DNA of 64,000 bases from Rhizobium sp. Root708 (GCF_001429725.1 NZ_LMHV01000010.1:1-64000), one strand, 5' to 3'; positions 37,719 to 47,757 are shown, counted from the stretch's first letter. Program-made: numbers and translations. The notes: generated by a model not told the origin, from the letters alone.

Positions 37719-39860
37719 ATGTTCGATACCCATAGTGTGGAAATCGAGTGGGCAGGCCGCCCGCTGAAGCTCGAAACCGGTAAGATCGCCCGTCAGGCTG
37801 ACGGTGCCGTTCTCGCGACCTACGGCGAGACCGTGGTTCTCGCCACCGTCGTTTCGGCCAAGTCGCCGAAGCCAGGCCAGGACTTCTTTCCGCTGACCGT
37901 TAACTACCAGGAAAAGACCTACGCAGCCGGCAAGATCCCCGGCGGCTACTTCAAGCGCGAAGGTCGTCCGTCCGAAAAGGAAACGCTGGTTTCGCGTCTG
38001 ATCGACCGTCCGATCCGCCCGCTGTTCCCGGAAGGCTACAAGAACGACACCCAGGTTGTCGTCACCGTCGTCCAGCACGACCTCGAGAACGACCCCGACG
38101 TACTGTCGATGGTTGCCGCTTCCGCAGCGCTCACCCTCTCCGGCGTTCCTTTCATGGGCCCGGTCGGCGGCGCACGTGTCGGCTACATCAACGGCGAATA
38201 CGTTCTCAACCCGCATCTCGACGAGATGGAAGAATCGGTTCTGGACCTGGTTGTCGCCGGTACCCACGACGCCGTTCTGATGGTTGAATCCGAAGCCAAG
38301 GAACTCAACGAAGAAGTCATGCTCGGTGCTGTGATGTTCGGTCATCGCGGCTTCCAGCCGGTTCTCGACGCGATCATCAAGCTCGCTGAAGTTGCCGCCA
38401 AGGAGCCTCGCGATTTCCAGCCGGAAGATCATTCCGAGCTCGAAGCCGAAATGCTGAAGCTGTTCGAAGCTGAACTGCGCACCGCCTACAAGAACACCCA
38501 GAAGGCTGAGCGCTACGCTGCCGTCGACGCCGTTAAGGCTAAGGTCAAGGCACACTTCTTCCCTGAAGGCGTTGAGCCGAAGTACACCGCCGAAGTCATC
38601 GGCGCGACCTTCAAGCACCTGCAGGCGAAGATCGTTCGCTGGAACATCCTCGACACCAAGAGCCGCATCGACGGCCGTGACCTGTCGACCGTTCGTGCGA
38701 TCGTCTCAGAAGTCGGCATCCTGCCGCGCACCCACGGTTCGGCACTCTTCACCCGCGGCGAAACGCAGGCGATCGTTGTTGCCACGCTCGGCACCGGCGA
38801 AGACGAACAGTATGTCGACAGCCTGACGGGCATGTACAAGGAGCGCTTCCTGCTCCATTACAACTTCCCTCCCTACTCGGTTGGCGAAACGGGCCGTATG
38901 GGCTCCCCGGGCCGTCGCGAAATCGGCCACGGCAAGCTCGCATGGCGCGCTATCCGCCCGATGCTGCCATCCGCTGAACAGTTCCCCTACACGCTGCGTA
39001 TCGTCTCCGAGATCACCGAGTCGAACGGCTCGTCCTCGATGGCGACCGTCTGCGGCACCTCGCTCGCTCTGATGGACGCTGGCGTTCCTTTGGCTAAGCC
39101 GGTTGCCGGTATTGCCATGGGCCTGATCCTCGAAGGTGACCGTTTCGCGGTTCTCTCCGACATCCTCGGCGACGAAGACCACCTTGGCGACATGGACTTC
39201 AAGGTTGCAGGTACTGCCGACGGCATCACCTCGCTGCAGATGGACATCAAGATCGCCGGCATCACCGAAGAGATCATGAAGGTCGCTCTCGGCCAGGCAC
39301 AGGGCGGTCGTACGCACATCCTTGGCGAAATGTCGAAGGCGATCTCCGAAGGCCGCTCGCAGCTCGGCGAATTCGCTCCGCGCATCGAAGTCATGAACAT
39401 CCCGGTCGACAAGATCCGTGAAGTCATCGGCTCCGGCGGCAAGGTCATCCGCGAAATCGTCGAAAAGACCGGCGCCAAGATCAACATCGAAGACGACGGC
39501 ACCGTGAAGATCGCTTCTTCGTCGGGCAAGGAAATCGAAGCGGCCCGCAAGTGGATCCACTCGATCGTTGCCGAGCCGGAAATCGGCCAGATCTACGAAG
39601 GCACGGTCGTCAAGACCGCCGACTTCGGCGCTTTCGTCAACTTCTTCGGCGCCCGCGACGGCCTCGTCCACATCTCGCAGCTCGCTTCCGAGCGCGTTGC
39701 CAAGACCCAGGACGTCGTCAAGGAAGGCCAGAAGGTTTGGGTCAAGCTCCTCGGCTTCGACGAGCGCGGTAAGGTCCGCCTGTCGATGAAGGTTGTCGAC
39801 CAGACAACCGGCCAGGAAATCCCTGCCGACAAGAAGAAGGAAGAAGCTGCGGCCGAGTAA
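37719..39860 (+). CDS. pnp: Polynucleotide phosphorylase
   Basis: A 713-residue 3'-5' phosphorolytic exoribonuclease. Two RNase PH domains (about 5-225 and 315-540) flank a helical domain. A KH domain (about 555-615, with [20 protein letters not shown]) and a C-terminal S1 domain (about 622-695) follow. [16 protein letters not shown], the active-site-proximal motif, and [20 protein letters not shown] are intact. The enzyme works in mRNA decay and sRNA stability. The upstream leader is structured. Confidence 0.98.
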   Translation: MFDTHSVEIEWAGRPLKLETGKIARQADGAVLATYGETVVLATVVSAKSPKPGQDFFPLTVNYQEKTYAAGKIPGGYFKREGRPSEKETLVSRLIDRPIRPLFPEGYKNDTQVVVTVVQHDLENDPDVLSMVAASAALTLSGVPFMGPVGGARVGYINGEYVLNPHLDEMEESVLDLVVAGTHDAVLMVESEAKELNEEVMLGAVMFGHRGFQPVLDAIIKLAEVAAKEPRDFQPEDHSELEAEMLKLFEAELRTAYKNTQKAERYAAVDAVKAKVKAHFFPEGVEPKYTAEVIGATFKHLQAKIVRWNILDTKSRIDGRDLSTVRAIVSEVGILPRTHGSALFTRGETQAIVVATLGTGEDEQYVDSLTGMYKERFLLHYNFPPYSVGETGRMGSPGRREIGHGKLAWRAIRPMLPSAEQFPYTLRIVSEITESNGSSSMATVCGTSLALMDAGVPLAKPVAGIAMGLILEGDRFAVLSDILGDEDHLGDMDFKVAGTADGITSLQMDIKIAGITEEIMKVALGQAQGGRTHILGEMSKAISEGRSQLGEFAPRIEVMNIPVDKIREVIGSGGKVIREIVEKTGAKINIEDDGTVKIASSSGKEIEAARKWIHSIVAEPEIGQIYEGTVVKTADFGAFVNFFGARDGLVHISQLASERVAKTQDVVKEGQKVWVKLLGFDERGKVRLSMKVVDQTTGQEIPADKKKEEAAAE

Positions 39861-39883
39861 GCTGCGCCTTCCCGAGACTTCAT

Positions 39884-39912
39884 GGGCGCGGGGTAGTTTC
39901 CGCGCCCTTTTT
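39884..39912 (+). terminator. Terminator after pnp
   Basis: GGGCGCGG (39884-39891) and CCGCGCCC (39900-39907) pair around an 8-base loop, followed by five T (39908-39912). It lies 24 bases after the pnp stop. Confidence 0.9.
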
Positions 39913-39935
39913 GTATTCAAGAACGAGATAGAACC

Positions 39936-40952
39936 ATGAGCAGCGAGACGCTGAAAACACTGTTCCACCCCTTTGTAAGCGGCACCGTCGAGGCGCCCGG
40001 CGAGGGCGAGCGCGTGCTTTTCCTCGGCGCTCAGGCAGGCTTCGCCCTGCCGGAGGGCTTTACCGCCTCGCTGAACGCCGTACAGGGCTTCCGATCGCTG
40101 TACCGGCAACTGCTCTCCCAGCGCATCGAAACCACGCCTGAGATCGAAGGCGAGGACTATGATGCGGCACTCATCCTCTGCAGCAAGCACAAGGGCGAGA
40201 ACGAGGCCAACATCGCCGCCGCGCTTCAGCGCGTGAAGATGGGTGGCCTGATCGTCATCGCTGGCGGCAAGGAGGATGGCATCCAGTCTCTGCGCAAGCG
40301 CATGGAAGGCTTTGGTCTCGAGATCGAGTACATGCCGAAGTATCACGGTGTCGCGCTATGGTTTGGCCGCCCGGCCGATATCAGCGAGATCGTCGGGAAG
40401 TTTGCCAAGCCGCCCGTGCGCGTCGACGGCCGCTTCCTGGCCTCAGCCGGCATGTTCTCGCATGATCGCATCGATGACGGTTCGGAGCTGCTTGCCTCGC
40501 GCCTGCCTGCCGATTTCACCGGCGACGTCGCGGATTTCGGCGCCGGATGGGGGTATCTCTCCATCGCGCTGGCGCAGCGGTCTCCCGGGGTCAGCCGCCT
40601 TGATCTCTATGAAGCCAACTACGCCGCTCTGGAAGCAGCGAAGGCCAATCTGGAGGAGAACTGCCCCGACGTGCCTGCGCGCTTCTTCTGGCATGATCTG
40701 GCAGGCGAACCGGTCAGGGACAAGTACGATATCGTGATCATGAATCCGCCCTTCCACGAAGGCCATGCGGCAGAACCCTCGCTCGGCCAGGCGATGATCA
40801 AGACGGCCGCGTCGGCGCTGCGTGGCGGCGGTCGCCTGCTGCTGGTCGCCAATCGCGGCTTGCCTTACGAGCCGGTGCTGGCCGCGAACTTCAAGGAGAG
40901 CGGCGAGACCTGCCGCAATGCCCGTTTCAAGGTCCTCTGGGCGAAGAAGTAG
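39936..40952 (+). CDS. RsmC-like class I SAM-dependent methyltransferase
   Basis: A 338-residue protein with two tandem methyltransferase-like halves, as in RsmC. The N-terminal half has lost SAM motifs. The C-terminal half has VADFGAGWGYLSIALA (SAM loop) and the catalytic NPPFHEG near 269-275, typical of guanine-N2 rRNA methyltransferases. 16S rRNA G1207 is the RsmC target in E. coli. The same target is likely here but not certain from sequence. It follows pnp after a terminator. Confidence 0.88.
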   Translation: MSSETLKTLFHPFVSGTVEAPGEGERVLFLGAQAGFALPEGFTASLNAVQGFRSLYRQLLSQRIETTPEIEGEDYDAALILCSKHKGENEANIAAALQRVKMGGLIVIAGGKEDGIQSLRKRMEGFGLEIEYMPKYHGVALWFGRPADISEIVGKFAKPPVRVDGRFLASAGMFSHDRIDDGSELLASRLPADFTGDVADFGAGWGYLSIALAQRSPGVSRLDLYEANYAALEAAKANLEENCPDVPARFFWHDLAGEPVRDKYDIVIMNPPFHEGHAAEPSLGQAMIKTAASALRGGGRLLLVANRGLPYEPVLAANFKESGETCRNARFKVLWAKK

Positions 40953-40976
40953 GCTCCGGGGCCGTTGTCAGAATCT

Positions 40977-41747
40977 ATGGCAGTGATCGTGCTGGGAGCC
41001 GTTGTTGCAGGTTTTGTTCAAGGGCTCTCGGGCTTCGCTTTCGGTCTCGTAGCCATGTCCTTTTGGGCATGGACTATTGAGCCCCAATTGGCAGCAGTGC
41101 TGGTGGTCTTTGGTGCGCTTACCGGTCAAATCACCGGTATGATATCAGTTCGGCGCTGCTTCAACCTGAAGGTCTTCTTGCCGTTTCTTCTGGGCGGTAT
41201 CGCAGGCATACCCATAGGAGTCGCGGCTCTACCGTCGCTCGACACGCATCTTTTCAAGACCATCCTTGGTTTGCTGCTGATTATGTGGTGCCCGGTTATG
41301 CTGTTTGCGCGTCAGATTCCGCCGGTCCGTATCGGAGTCAAAATCGCCGATGGCGCCGTTGGCGTGATCGGCGGCATCATGGCCGGGATCGGCGGGTTCT
41401 CAGGCCCTATACCAACGCTTTGGTGCACTCTGCGGCAAATGGAGAAGGACGAGCAGCGGGCCATTATCCAGAACTTCAATCTGGCGGCCCTTGCTTTCAC
41501 CATGGCCACTTATGTGGGCATGGGAATGGTGACAGCAAAAATGCTGCCGATGTTTGCCATCGTGGCAGCGGCGTTGTTGCTTCCAACAATCCTTGGAGCT
41601 CGGTTTTATCTGCGGATTAGCGAGGCGACCTTTAGAAAGATCGTTCTCGGACTACTGACAGTGTCTGGAGCAGGAATGATCGCTTCGGAGGTGCCGAGTT
41701 TTTTCAGCGGTCACGACGCTGCCCACATTGTCGACTCTCAGAGGTAA
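40977..41747 (+). CDS. TauE/SafE family permease
   Basis: A 256-residue membrane protein with about eight hydrophobic segments. GFVQGLSGFAFGLVAMSFW near the N-terminus and the repeated GGIMAGIGGFSGPIPTLW in mid-protein are the two conserved TauE/SafE motifs. The family exports sulfite, sulfoacetate or related organic anions. The frame opens at a TTG (40965); I take the ATG at 40977. Neither has a clear ribosome site. Codon use appears slightly more A/T-rich than its neighbours, which may point to later acquisition. Confidence 0.87.
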   Translation: MAVIVLGAVVAGFVQGLSGFAFGLVAMSFWAWTIEPQLAAVLVVFGALTGQITGMISVRRCFNLKVFLPFLLGGIAGIPIGVAALPSLDTHLFKTILGLLLIMWCPVMLFARQIPPVRIGVKIADGAVGVIGGIMAGIGGFSGPIPTLWCTLRQMEKDEQRAIIQNFNLAALAFTMATYVGMGMVTAKMLPMFAIVAAALLLPTILGARFYLRISEATFRKIVLGLLTVSGAGMIASEVPSFFSGHDAAHIVDSQR

Positions 41748-41751
41748 AAAA

Positions 41752-41771
41752 GCGGCCAATGGCCGCCTTTT
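41752..41771. terminator. Terminator between TauE permease and fabI
   Basis: GCGGCC-AAT-GGCCGC, flanked by AAAAAA on the left and CTTTT on the right, lies between convergent genes and could work for both strands. Confidence 0.82.
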
Positions 41772-41774
41772 GTC

Positions 41775-42581
41775 TTACTCCATGTCTGCCTTGCGTAACG
41801 CATCAAGCGCCGGCATCGAGGTGATGTTGAACCCGGCATCGACGAAGTGGATTTCCCCGGTGACGCCTGCCGCCATGTCGGAGAGCAGGTAGAGGGCCGA
41901 ATTGCCGACGTGATCGATGGTCACCGTCTTGCGCAGTGGCGAGTTCTGCTGGTTCCACGACAGGATGGCGCGGGCATCCGAGATACCGGCGCCGGCGAGC
42001 GTGCGGATCGGGCCAGCGGAGATCGCGTTGACGCGAATGCCGCGCGGGCCGTAATCGGCGGCCAGATAGCGCACGGAGGCCTCGAGAGCCGCCTTGGCGA
42101 CGCCCATGACATTGTAGTTGGGGATGACGCGCGTCGAGCCGTTATAGGTCAGCGTCAGCATAGAGCCGCCTTCGGTCATCAGCGGCGCCAGGCGCTTGGC
42201 GATCTCGGTGAACGAGAAGCACGAGATCACCATCGTGCGGCTGAAGTTTTCGCGCGTGGTGTCGGCGTAAAGGCCCTTGAGCTCGTTCTTGTCGGAGAAG
42301 CCGATGGCGTGCACGACGAAGTCGAGCGTGCCCCAGCGTTCCTTAATCGCCTCGACTGTTGCGTCGACGGAAGCAATGTCCTCGACGTCGCACGGCAGAA
42401 CGAATTCCGACCCGACTTCAGCTGCGAGCGGCTTGACGCGCTTGCCGAGCGCGTCGCCCTGATAGGTGAAGGCAAGTTCCGCACCCTGTGCTGCCAGCGC
42501 CTTCGAAATTCCCCAGGCGATGGAATGGTTGTTCGCAACGCCCATGATAAGCCCGCGCTTACCCTGCATGATTCCCGTCAT
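41775..42581 (-). CDS. fabI: Enoyl-[acyl-carrier-protein] reductase (NADH)
   Basis: A 268-residue short-chain reductase completing each cycle of fatty acid elongation. GLIMGVANNHSIAWGI is the NADH site, and the active-site pair Y156-x6-K163 (YNVMGVAK) is the FabI form. It is last in the operon fabA-fabB-fabI, four bases after fabB. The triclosan-binding fold is expected. A second ATG four codons in is an alternative start. Confidence 0.96.
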   Translation of the reverse strand: MTGIMQGKRGLIMGVANNHSIAWGISKALAAQGAELAFTYQGDALGKRVKPLAAEVGSEFVLPCDVEDIASVDATVEAIKERWGTLDFVVHAIGFSDKNELKGLYADTTRENFSRTMVISCFSFTEIAKRLAPLMTEGGSMLTLTYNGSTRVIPNYNVMGVAKAALEASVRYLAADYGPRGIRVNAISAGPIRTLAGAGISDARAILSWNQQNSPLRKTVTIDHVGNSALYLLSDMAAGVTGEIHFVDAGFNITSMPALDALRKADME

Positions 42582-42585
42582 ATTG

Positions 42586-43809
42586 TTATCCGTTGTAGCG
42601 CTGGAAGACGAGCGTGGCGTTGGTGCCGCCGAAGCCGAAGGAGTTGGAAAGCGCGATGTCGATCTTGGCGTCGTCGATACGCTTGCGCACGATCGGCACG
42701 CCGTCGAATTCCGGGTCGAGCTCGGTGATATGAGCGCTTTCGCCGATGAAACCGGCCTGCATCATCAGCAGCGAGTAGATCGATTCCTGCACGCCGGCAG
42801 CGCCGAGCGAGTGGCCGGTCAGCGACTTGGTCGACTGGATGTGCGGGATCTTGTTGCCGAACACTTCGCGGATCGCGCCGATTTCCTTGCTGTCGCCGAC
42901 AGGCGTCGAGGTGCCGTGCGTGTTGACGTAGTCGACATCGCCCTTCACCGTCGAGAGCGCCTGGCGCATGCAGCGGATCGCACCTTCGCCCGACGGAGCG
43001 ACCATGTCGTAGCCGTCGGAAGTCGCACCGTAGCCGACGATTTCGGCGTAAATCTTGGCGCCGCGGGCCTTAGCGTGCTCCAGCTCTTCGAGAACCAGAA
43101 CGCCAGCACCGCCGGCAATCACGAAGCCGTCGCGGGTGGCGTCATAGGCGCGCGAAGCGGTCTCAGGCGTGTCGTTGTACTTGGAGGACATGGCGCCCAT
43201 GGCGTCGAACAGGTTCGACATCGTCCAGTCGAGGTCTTCGTGGCCACCGGCGAACATGATGTCCTGCTTGCCCCACTGGATCATTTCGGCGGCATTGCCG
43301 ATGCAATGCGCGGACGTCGAGCAGGCCGAGGAGATCGAGTAGTTGACGCCGTGGATCTTGAACCAGGTGGCGAGCGTGGCGGATGCCGTCGAGGACATTG
43401 CCTTCGGCACGGCGAACGGGCCGATGCGCTTCGGGCTGTTGTTCTTGATGGTGATCTCGGCTGCTTCGATCAGCGTGCGCGTCGAAGGACCGCCCGAGCC
43501 CATGATGATGCCGGTGCGCTCGTTGTTGCTGATGTCGCTTTCTTCGAGGCCGGAATCGGCGATCGCCTGCTTCATGGCGACATGGTTCCAGGCGCCACCC
43601 TGCGACAGGAAGCGCATGGCGCGGCGATCGACCAGATCGGTCGGATCGAGCGATGGGCGACCCCACACCTGGCACTTGAACCCGTGTTCGGCAAAATCGT
43701 TGGAGAAGGAAATGCCGGACTTGGCATCGCGCAGCGACGCAGTGACCTCGGTGGCATCATTGCCGATCGAGGAGACAACACCCAGACCCGTAACAACTAC
43801 CCGTCTCAT
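42586..43809 (-). CDS. fabB: Beta-ketoacyl-ACP synthase I
   Basis: A 407-residue condensing enzyme needed to elongate the unsaturated branch. The Cys-His-His triad is C163 ([10 protein letters not shown]), H298 (NTHGTSTP) and H333 (TGHSLGAAG). ATG 43809 with AAAGGTCG upstream fits the FabB N-terminus [15 protein letters not shown]; the open frame reaches 43932. It sits between fabA and fabI. Confidence 0.97.
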   Translation of the reverse strand: MRRVVVTGLGVVSSIGNDATEVTASLRDAKSGISFSNDFAEHGFKCQVWGRPSLDPTDLVDRRAMRFLSQGGAWNHVAMKQAIADSGLEESDISNNERTGIIMGSGGPSTRTLIEAAEITIKNNSPKRIGPFAVPKAMSSTASATLATWFKIHGVNYSISSACSTSAHCIGNAAEMIQWGKQDIMFAGGHEDLDWTMSNLFDAMGAMSSKYNDTPETASRAYDATRDGFVIAGGAGVLVLEELEHAKARGAKIYAEIVGYGATSDGYDMVAPSGEGAIRCMRQALSTVKGDVDYVNTHGTSTPVGDSKEIGAIREVFGNKIPHIQSTKSLTGHSLGAAGVQESIYSLLMMQAGFIGESAHITELDPEFDGVPIVRKRIDDAKIDIALSNSFGFGGTNATLVFQRYNG

Positions 43810-43867
43810 GTGTTTCGACCTTTTCGTTTTTTCTAACTTGGAAACCGGGCAGCTAAGCCCGGTGCAA

Positions 43868-44383
43868 TCAGGCGTCTTTGTCCTTGGACAGGCCGACGCG
43901 CAGGTCGCTTGCCTGGTAGATAGTTTCGCCATCGGCTTTCAGCCAGCCGTCGGCGGTGCCGAGCACCAGGCGGCCGCGCATGACGCGCTTGAAGTCGATG
44001 CCGTATTCGATGAGCTTCGTGGTCGGGCGGATCATGCCCTTGAACTTCACTTCGCCGGTCGAGAGTGCCATGCCGCGGCCGGGCTCGCCCAACCAGCCGA
44101 GGAAGAAGCCGGTCAGCTGCCACATGCCGTCGAGGCCGAGGCAGCCCGGCATGATCGGATTGCCCTGGAAGTGGCAGGGGAAATACCAGTCATCGGGCTT
44201 CACGTCGTATTCGGCGCGGATGTAGCCCTTGTCGAAAGCACCGCCGGTTTCAGAAATGTCGGTAATGCGATGAACCATCAACATCGGCGGGAGGGGAAGC
44301 TGTGCGTTACCCGGGCCGAACAGTTCTCCGCGGCCGCAGGCCAGAATTTCCTCATAGTTGAAGCTGGATTGTTTCGTCGCCAT
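43868..44383 (-). CDS. fabA: 3-hydroxydecanoyl-ACP dehydratase/isomerase
   Basis: A 171-residue FabA that introduces the cis double bond during anaerobic-type unsaturated fatty acid synthesis. The active-site His71 ([12 protein letters not shown]) and Asp85 (LGLDGMWQ) are intact. It is the first gene of fabA-fabB-fabI and diverges from irr across a 304-base spacer, a gene order long known in rhizobia. Confidence 0.97.
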   Translation of the reverse strand: MATKQSSFNYEEILACGRGELFGPGNAQLPLPPMLMVHRITDISETGGAFDKGYIRAEYDVKPDDWYFPCHFQGNPIMPGCLGLDGMWQLTGFFLGWLGEPGRGMALSTGEVKFKGMIRPTTKLIEYGIDFKRVMRGRLVLGTADGWLKADGETIYQASDLRVGLSKDKDA

Positions 44384-44687
44384 GAAAACTCTAATTCCCC
44401 CCGCAACTTTGCCGATGGATGTGAACGTCTAGTCCAAGTTCAGCGGAAAATGAAGCATAAGCATGACTGAGCTTCACCCACCTTCGGAGGACCGGCTGCG
44501 CGCCTTATTTGGTGGTCGCATACAGGAAGGCCAAGCCCCCGGCCAGCACTAATTGCGCCAAAAGCCCGATTTTGCGGCGCTTTCACTCTCTTTGTCCCCA
44601 TTGAAACTATTGAAACGCTTTTGCGCAAAAGTTATATGGCTAATGAAACCTGATTGCTTGACGCTAGATTAACCCGGAGTTCGTTGG
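44384..44687. other. fabA-irr divergent intergenic region
   Basis: This 304-base spacer must carry both promoters. On the irr side, a probable promoter with a 14-base palindrome between its hexamers is annotated at 44610-44638. On the fabA side no convincing -35/-10 pair was found. No coding sequence is seen. Confidence 0.65.
44610..44638 (+). promoter_or_regulatory. Probable irr promoter with palindrome CTTTTGCGCAAAAG in the spacer
   Basis: TTGAAA (44610-44615) and TATATG (44633-44638) are spaced by 17 bases. The exact 14-base palindrome CTTTTGCGCAAAAG (44618-44631) fills the spacer, where a bound protein would block polymerase. It does not look like the Irr ICE box (TTTAGAA/TTCTAAA) or the RirA IRO motif, as I know them. 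The start would give an untranslated leader of about 43 bases. Confidence 0.5.
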
Positions 44688-45107
44688 ATGGTGGCAGAAG
44701 CCCCGCTTACCATTGAGGCACGGCTGAGACACGCCGGCCTTCGTCCGACGCGCCAGCGCGTCGCGCTTGGCGACCTCCTTTTCGCCAAAGGCGATCGACA
44801 CTTGACGGTCGAAGAACTCCATGAGGAGGCCGTGCACGCAGGCGTACCGGTATCGCTGGCGACCGTCTACAATACGCTGCATCAGTTCACCGAAGCCGGG
44901 ATGATCCGCGTTCTCGCTGTCGAAAGCGCCAGGACCTATTTCGACACCAACGTCTCCGATCACCATCACTTCTTCGTCGAAGGCCAGAACGACGTGCTCG
45001 ATATTCCGGTGAGCAACCTCACGATCGGCAATCTGCCGGAGCCCCCGGAAGGCATGGAAATCGCCCATGTCGACGTGGTGATCCGCCTGCGTGCGAAGCG
45101 ACGCTGA
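44688..45107 (+). CDS. irr: Iron response regulator Irr (Fur superfamily)
   Basis: A 139-residue Fur-family regulator that controls haem and iron genes in Rhizobiales, where it responds to haem rather than Fe2+ directly. The winged helix covers about residues 17-80, with VSLATVYNTLHQFTEAGMIRV as recognition region. The histidine cluster DHHHFF (H92-94) is kept. The N-terminal heme regulatory motif (Cys-Pro) of Bradyrhizobium Irr is absent, as in Rhizobium and Sinorhizobium Irr. CCGGAG precedes the ATG. Confidence 0.95.
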   Translation: MVAEAPLTIEARLRHAGLRPTRQRVALGDLLFAKGDRHLTVEELHEEAVHAGVPVSLATVYNTLHQFTEAGMIRVLAVESARTYFDTNVSDHHHFFVEGQNDVLDIPVSNLTIGNLPEPPEGMEIAHVDVVIRLRAKRR

Positions 45108-45108
45108 T

Positions 45109-45744
45109 TTACATCACATCATCAGGATGCCGGCCGGGCTTTGCCTTGTAGGTTGGAAAGGTCCAGCCGAAATACAGAGCGCCGCCACGCACCGAGAATG
45201 CTGCCATAACGCCAATCGCCGAAGCGGCGTAGAGCGGCAGATCAAGCGCATTCGCGGCCGTGAACAGGCCGCCACCAACGAGCGCCGCGCTGACATAGAT
45301 TTCCGGCCGTAAGAGCACGGAAGGCTCGTTTGCGATGAGATCGCGCAGGATACCGCCGAAGGTGGCCGTCAGCGTGCCGGTAACGATGGCGATTATGGGC
45401 GAACCGGTGGCGGCAAGGCCCTTTGCTGCACCCATCACGCAATAGGCGGAGAGCCCGACTGCATCCAGCCAGATCAGCCAGCGATAGCGCGACTCGACAA
45501 GATGCGCGGTAAAAAACACGACGATGCCGACAATGCAGCAGATGAGGACATAAACAGGGTTCAAAACCCAGAACACTGGCACACGGCCGAGGATAATGTC
45601 GCGCACCGTGCCACCGCCCGTGCCGGTGACGAAGGCAAAGAACAGGAATCCGATCAGGTCGAGTTGTTTGCGCGAGGCCGCAAGCCCGCCTGTGGCCGCA
45701 AAAAGCGCGACGCCGGCATAATCCAGGTAGACGAACAGCGGCAT
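45109..45744 (-). CDS. Trimeric intracellular cation channel (TRIC) family protein
   Basis: A 211-residue membrane protein of about seven helices built from two UPF0126-type repeats. The glycine-rich FVTGTGGGTVRDIILGR and GTLTATFGGILRDLIANEP are the paired motifs. Prokaryotic TRIC proteins form K+-permeable trimers, so ion homeostasis is the likely role. It converges on irr with a one-base gap. Confidence 0.9.
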   Translation of the reverse strand: MPLFVYLDYAGVALFAATGGLAASRKQLDLIGFLFFAFVTGTGGGTVRDIILGRVPVFWVLNPVYVLICCIVGIVVFFTAHLVESRYRWLIWLDAVGLSAYCVMGAAKGLAATGSPIIAIVTGTLTATFGGILRDLIANEPSVLLRPEIYVSAALVGGGLFTAANALDLPLYAASAIGVMAAFSVRGGALYFGWTFPTYKAKPGRHPDDVM

Positions 45745-45865
45745 GCGGTGCTCCAGAGCCGACGCTTAGATTTTCAAAATGAATCACGGCGGCAAGGGCG
45801 GCGCAAGGCGGATCATGCAAACTGCGCGGCCAACAGCGTCCTTATCCGACCAAAAGAGAAGCCCC

Positions 45866-46348
45866 GTGAAAACGCTCCTGATTGCCCTGAACATTGCCGC
45901 GTTGCTCTGCGTCCCGGTTGCGGCCTTCGCCCAGCAGGATCTGATCTCCGATCCGGAGATGTACGAGAAGAAGCATTTCGAGGAGCAGTGCACCAAGGCG
46001 GAGTTTTCAGACAGCTTCGTCACGCGCCAGGACATCAACAATGACGGACTGATCGATGCCGTCGTTAACGAGGGCGAACTCACCTGCGACGGTGAAAAAG
46101 GCCCGCAGTGCAATGAGGACGGCTGCACCTACAATTTCTACCTTCAGGTCGCCGAAGGCGGCTACTTCATGATCGCGACCGCGCAAATATATGGCTACGA
46201 TTTCCAGAAGCGCTTCGGAAACATGGTGCTCGCAATGAAGATGAACCCGCGCTTCTGCGATCGTCCCGATGCCGACAAGGAAAAGGAGCCCTGCATCGTC
46301 ACGACGCGCGTGCGGGGCACCAAGTTCGTGACGATCTCCAAGAAATAG
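45866..46348 (+). CDS. Secreted hypothetical protein with EF-hand-like loop
   Basis: A 160-residue exported protein starting at GTG 45866, where a signal peptide begins (residues 1-22, cleavage near AFAQQ). DINNDGLID (around residue 48) fits a calcium-binding EF-hand/dockerin-type loop. The mature part holds several cysteines, probably disulfide-bonded. Apart from that loop I do not recognise the family. The ATG at 45815 in the same frame is an alternative but would add a non-signal extension. Confidence 0.72.
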   Translation: MKTLLIALNIAALLCVPVAAFAQQDLISDPEMYEKKHFEEQCTKAEFSDSFVTRQDINNDGLIDAVVNEGELTCDGEKGPQCNEDGCTYNFYLQVAEGGYFMIATAQIYGYDFQKRFGNMVLAMKMNPRFCDRPDADKEKEPCIVTTRVRGTKFVTISKK

Positions 46349-46353
46349 CGGGT

Positions 46354-47145
46354 TCAGCCGGGATAAAGCTCGGACGTTCGGCCGGCGAAATAATAGCCGA
46401 CGAGGCCGAACCATTCGCGAATGGCGGTTGCAAGGTTCTGGGCGTTGCGGCTCGGCTGCGTGAAGTCGATGCCGAGGCCCTCATGCCCGTCGGTGCGGTA
46501 GTCTGTCGGCCAGGGGACGACATCGATCCCCTGCTTTCGGAAGATGCCGACCGAACGCGGCATGTGATAGCCCGAGGTGATCAGCAGGCAGTTCGACAGG
46601 CCGTGGCTTGCGAGAAGGTCCTTGGTGTTCACGGCGTTCTCGAACGTCGTGCGCGATGTCTTTTCTTCCAGCAATCGTTCCTTCGGCACGCCGAAGAGAG
46701 GGAAGAAGCGCGCTGAAATGACCGCATCCCCCTCGTAGATGCCCGACATGGAGCCGTCACCACCGGAAATCAGGATTTGCGCCTGCGGGTATTTCTGCGC
46801 CAGTCGAAGCGCCTCGACGAAACGATCGCCGCCGGCATTGAGTTCGATCCCGTGGCGGGCCGTGTTCACCTCGTTCTCGAATGCGCCGCCGAGCACGATC
46901 ATGCATTGCAGACTGTCCGGGTCCTGCGGCTTCGGGAAGCGATCCTCTAGGTTCTGCAGAAGATAGTTGCCGACGGTCGTGTAGAGCGTCACGAACAAGA
47001 TCAGGGCGGCAACGGCCGAGGAGGCGAGGCTGGTTGCGCGCCAGCGGAAAAGGCCGGTGATCAGGGCAAGCGCGACGAAAAGAAAAGCGAGCGACAGGGG
47101 CTGCCCGAACACCCAGACGAGTTTTGAGAAGAGAAACAAGAACAC
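46354..47145 (-). CDS. YdcF/ElyC-like DUF218 membrane protein
   Basis: A 263-residue protein with two N-terminal transmembrane helices (about 5-30 and 38-60) and a DUF218 domain. CMIVLGGAFENEVNTARHG, ISGGDGSMSGIYEGDA, SRTTFENAVNTKDLL and LITSGYHMPRSVGIFRKQG are the conserved stretches. E. coli ElyC takes part in envelope polysaccharide or peptidoglycan maintenance. The biochemical activity is unsettled. It converges on the EF-hand-like protein. Confidence 0.9.
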   Translation of the reverse strand: MFLFLFSKLVWVFGQPLSLAFLFVALALITGLFRWRATSLASSAVAALILFVTLYTTVGNYLLQNLEDRFPKPQDPDSLQCMIVLGGAFENEVNTARHGIELNAGGDRFVEALRLAQKYPQAQILISGGDGSMSGIYEGDAVISARFFPLFGVPKERLLEEKTSRTTFENAVNTKDLLASHGLSNCLLITSGYHMPRSVGIFRKQGIDVVPWPTDYRTDGHEGLGIDFTQPSRNAQNLATAIREWFGLVGYYFAGRTSELYPG

Positions 47146-47531
47146 GTCCTTTCCACGATTGCGCGATGCCCTCTATCTGATTCGATAGGGCTTTATTGTG
47201 ATAGCCAATTGGCGCAAGGCGTCGAGCCGCGCCCGATGCCTCTTCCAAAGCGCGAAAGCGCTCCCGTCACGTAAGCCCCGTGGCATCCGTCATACCCGCC
47301 AGAAATGAGATGGCAGCGGCGAGCACGAGCCCCGCTGCGGTTCTGCGCGTCTGAATGATGTCGTTTCTGTCGTGTCATCGACGAGAACCCGATCCACCGA
47401 GCAGCCCGGCCTGTTACCGGCATACCCTGCCTTGCTAAGGAATTGGCAAAGCGTTCGAAGGAACGGAGCGCTCGCGGTGACGAACTGCCGCTAGAGACGT
47501 ACGATTTTTGTGACTGTTGTGGAAAAAAATT
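47146..47531. other. Intergenic region between YdcF gene and tRNA-Ala
   Basis: This 386-base stretch shows no recognisable coding sequence, repeat or stable hairpin. A minus-strand frame (47193-47576) overlaps the tRNA and lacks domain features. A run of seven A on the plus strand (47523-47529) is the T-tract ending the minus-strand tRNA transcript. Confidence 0.6.
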
Positions 47532-47607
<76 letters not shown>

Positions 47608-47706
47608 ATCAAGGCGGTCCGGCTAGGCCGGTCCTGGGATGCTTCGCGAAGCGCTTGCCTCGCGGAGTGGCGGCTTATTACTTCCGGTTTTTGGAGATAG
47701 CAAGCC

Positions 47707-47745
47707 AAAAAGATCGGCCCGGCGAATTTTTATCGTCCGGGCCGA
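47707..47745 (-). terminator. Terminator of the FYDLN protein gene
   Basis: On the minus strand TCGGCCCGG (complement of 47737-47745) pairs with CCGGGCCGA (complement of 47714-47722), followed by ATCTTTTTGG. The loop is A/T-rich. It lies just after the stop at 47758. Confidence 0.83.
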
Positions 47746-47757
47746 CACTTAATTCGA

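Noticed and set aside
38706..40346. 546-codon minus-strand open frame opposite pnp
   Set aside because: Antisense shadow of pnp and the RsmC-like gene, with no ribosome site or domain.
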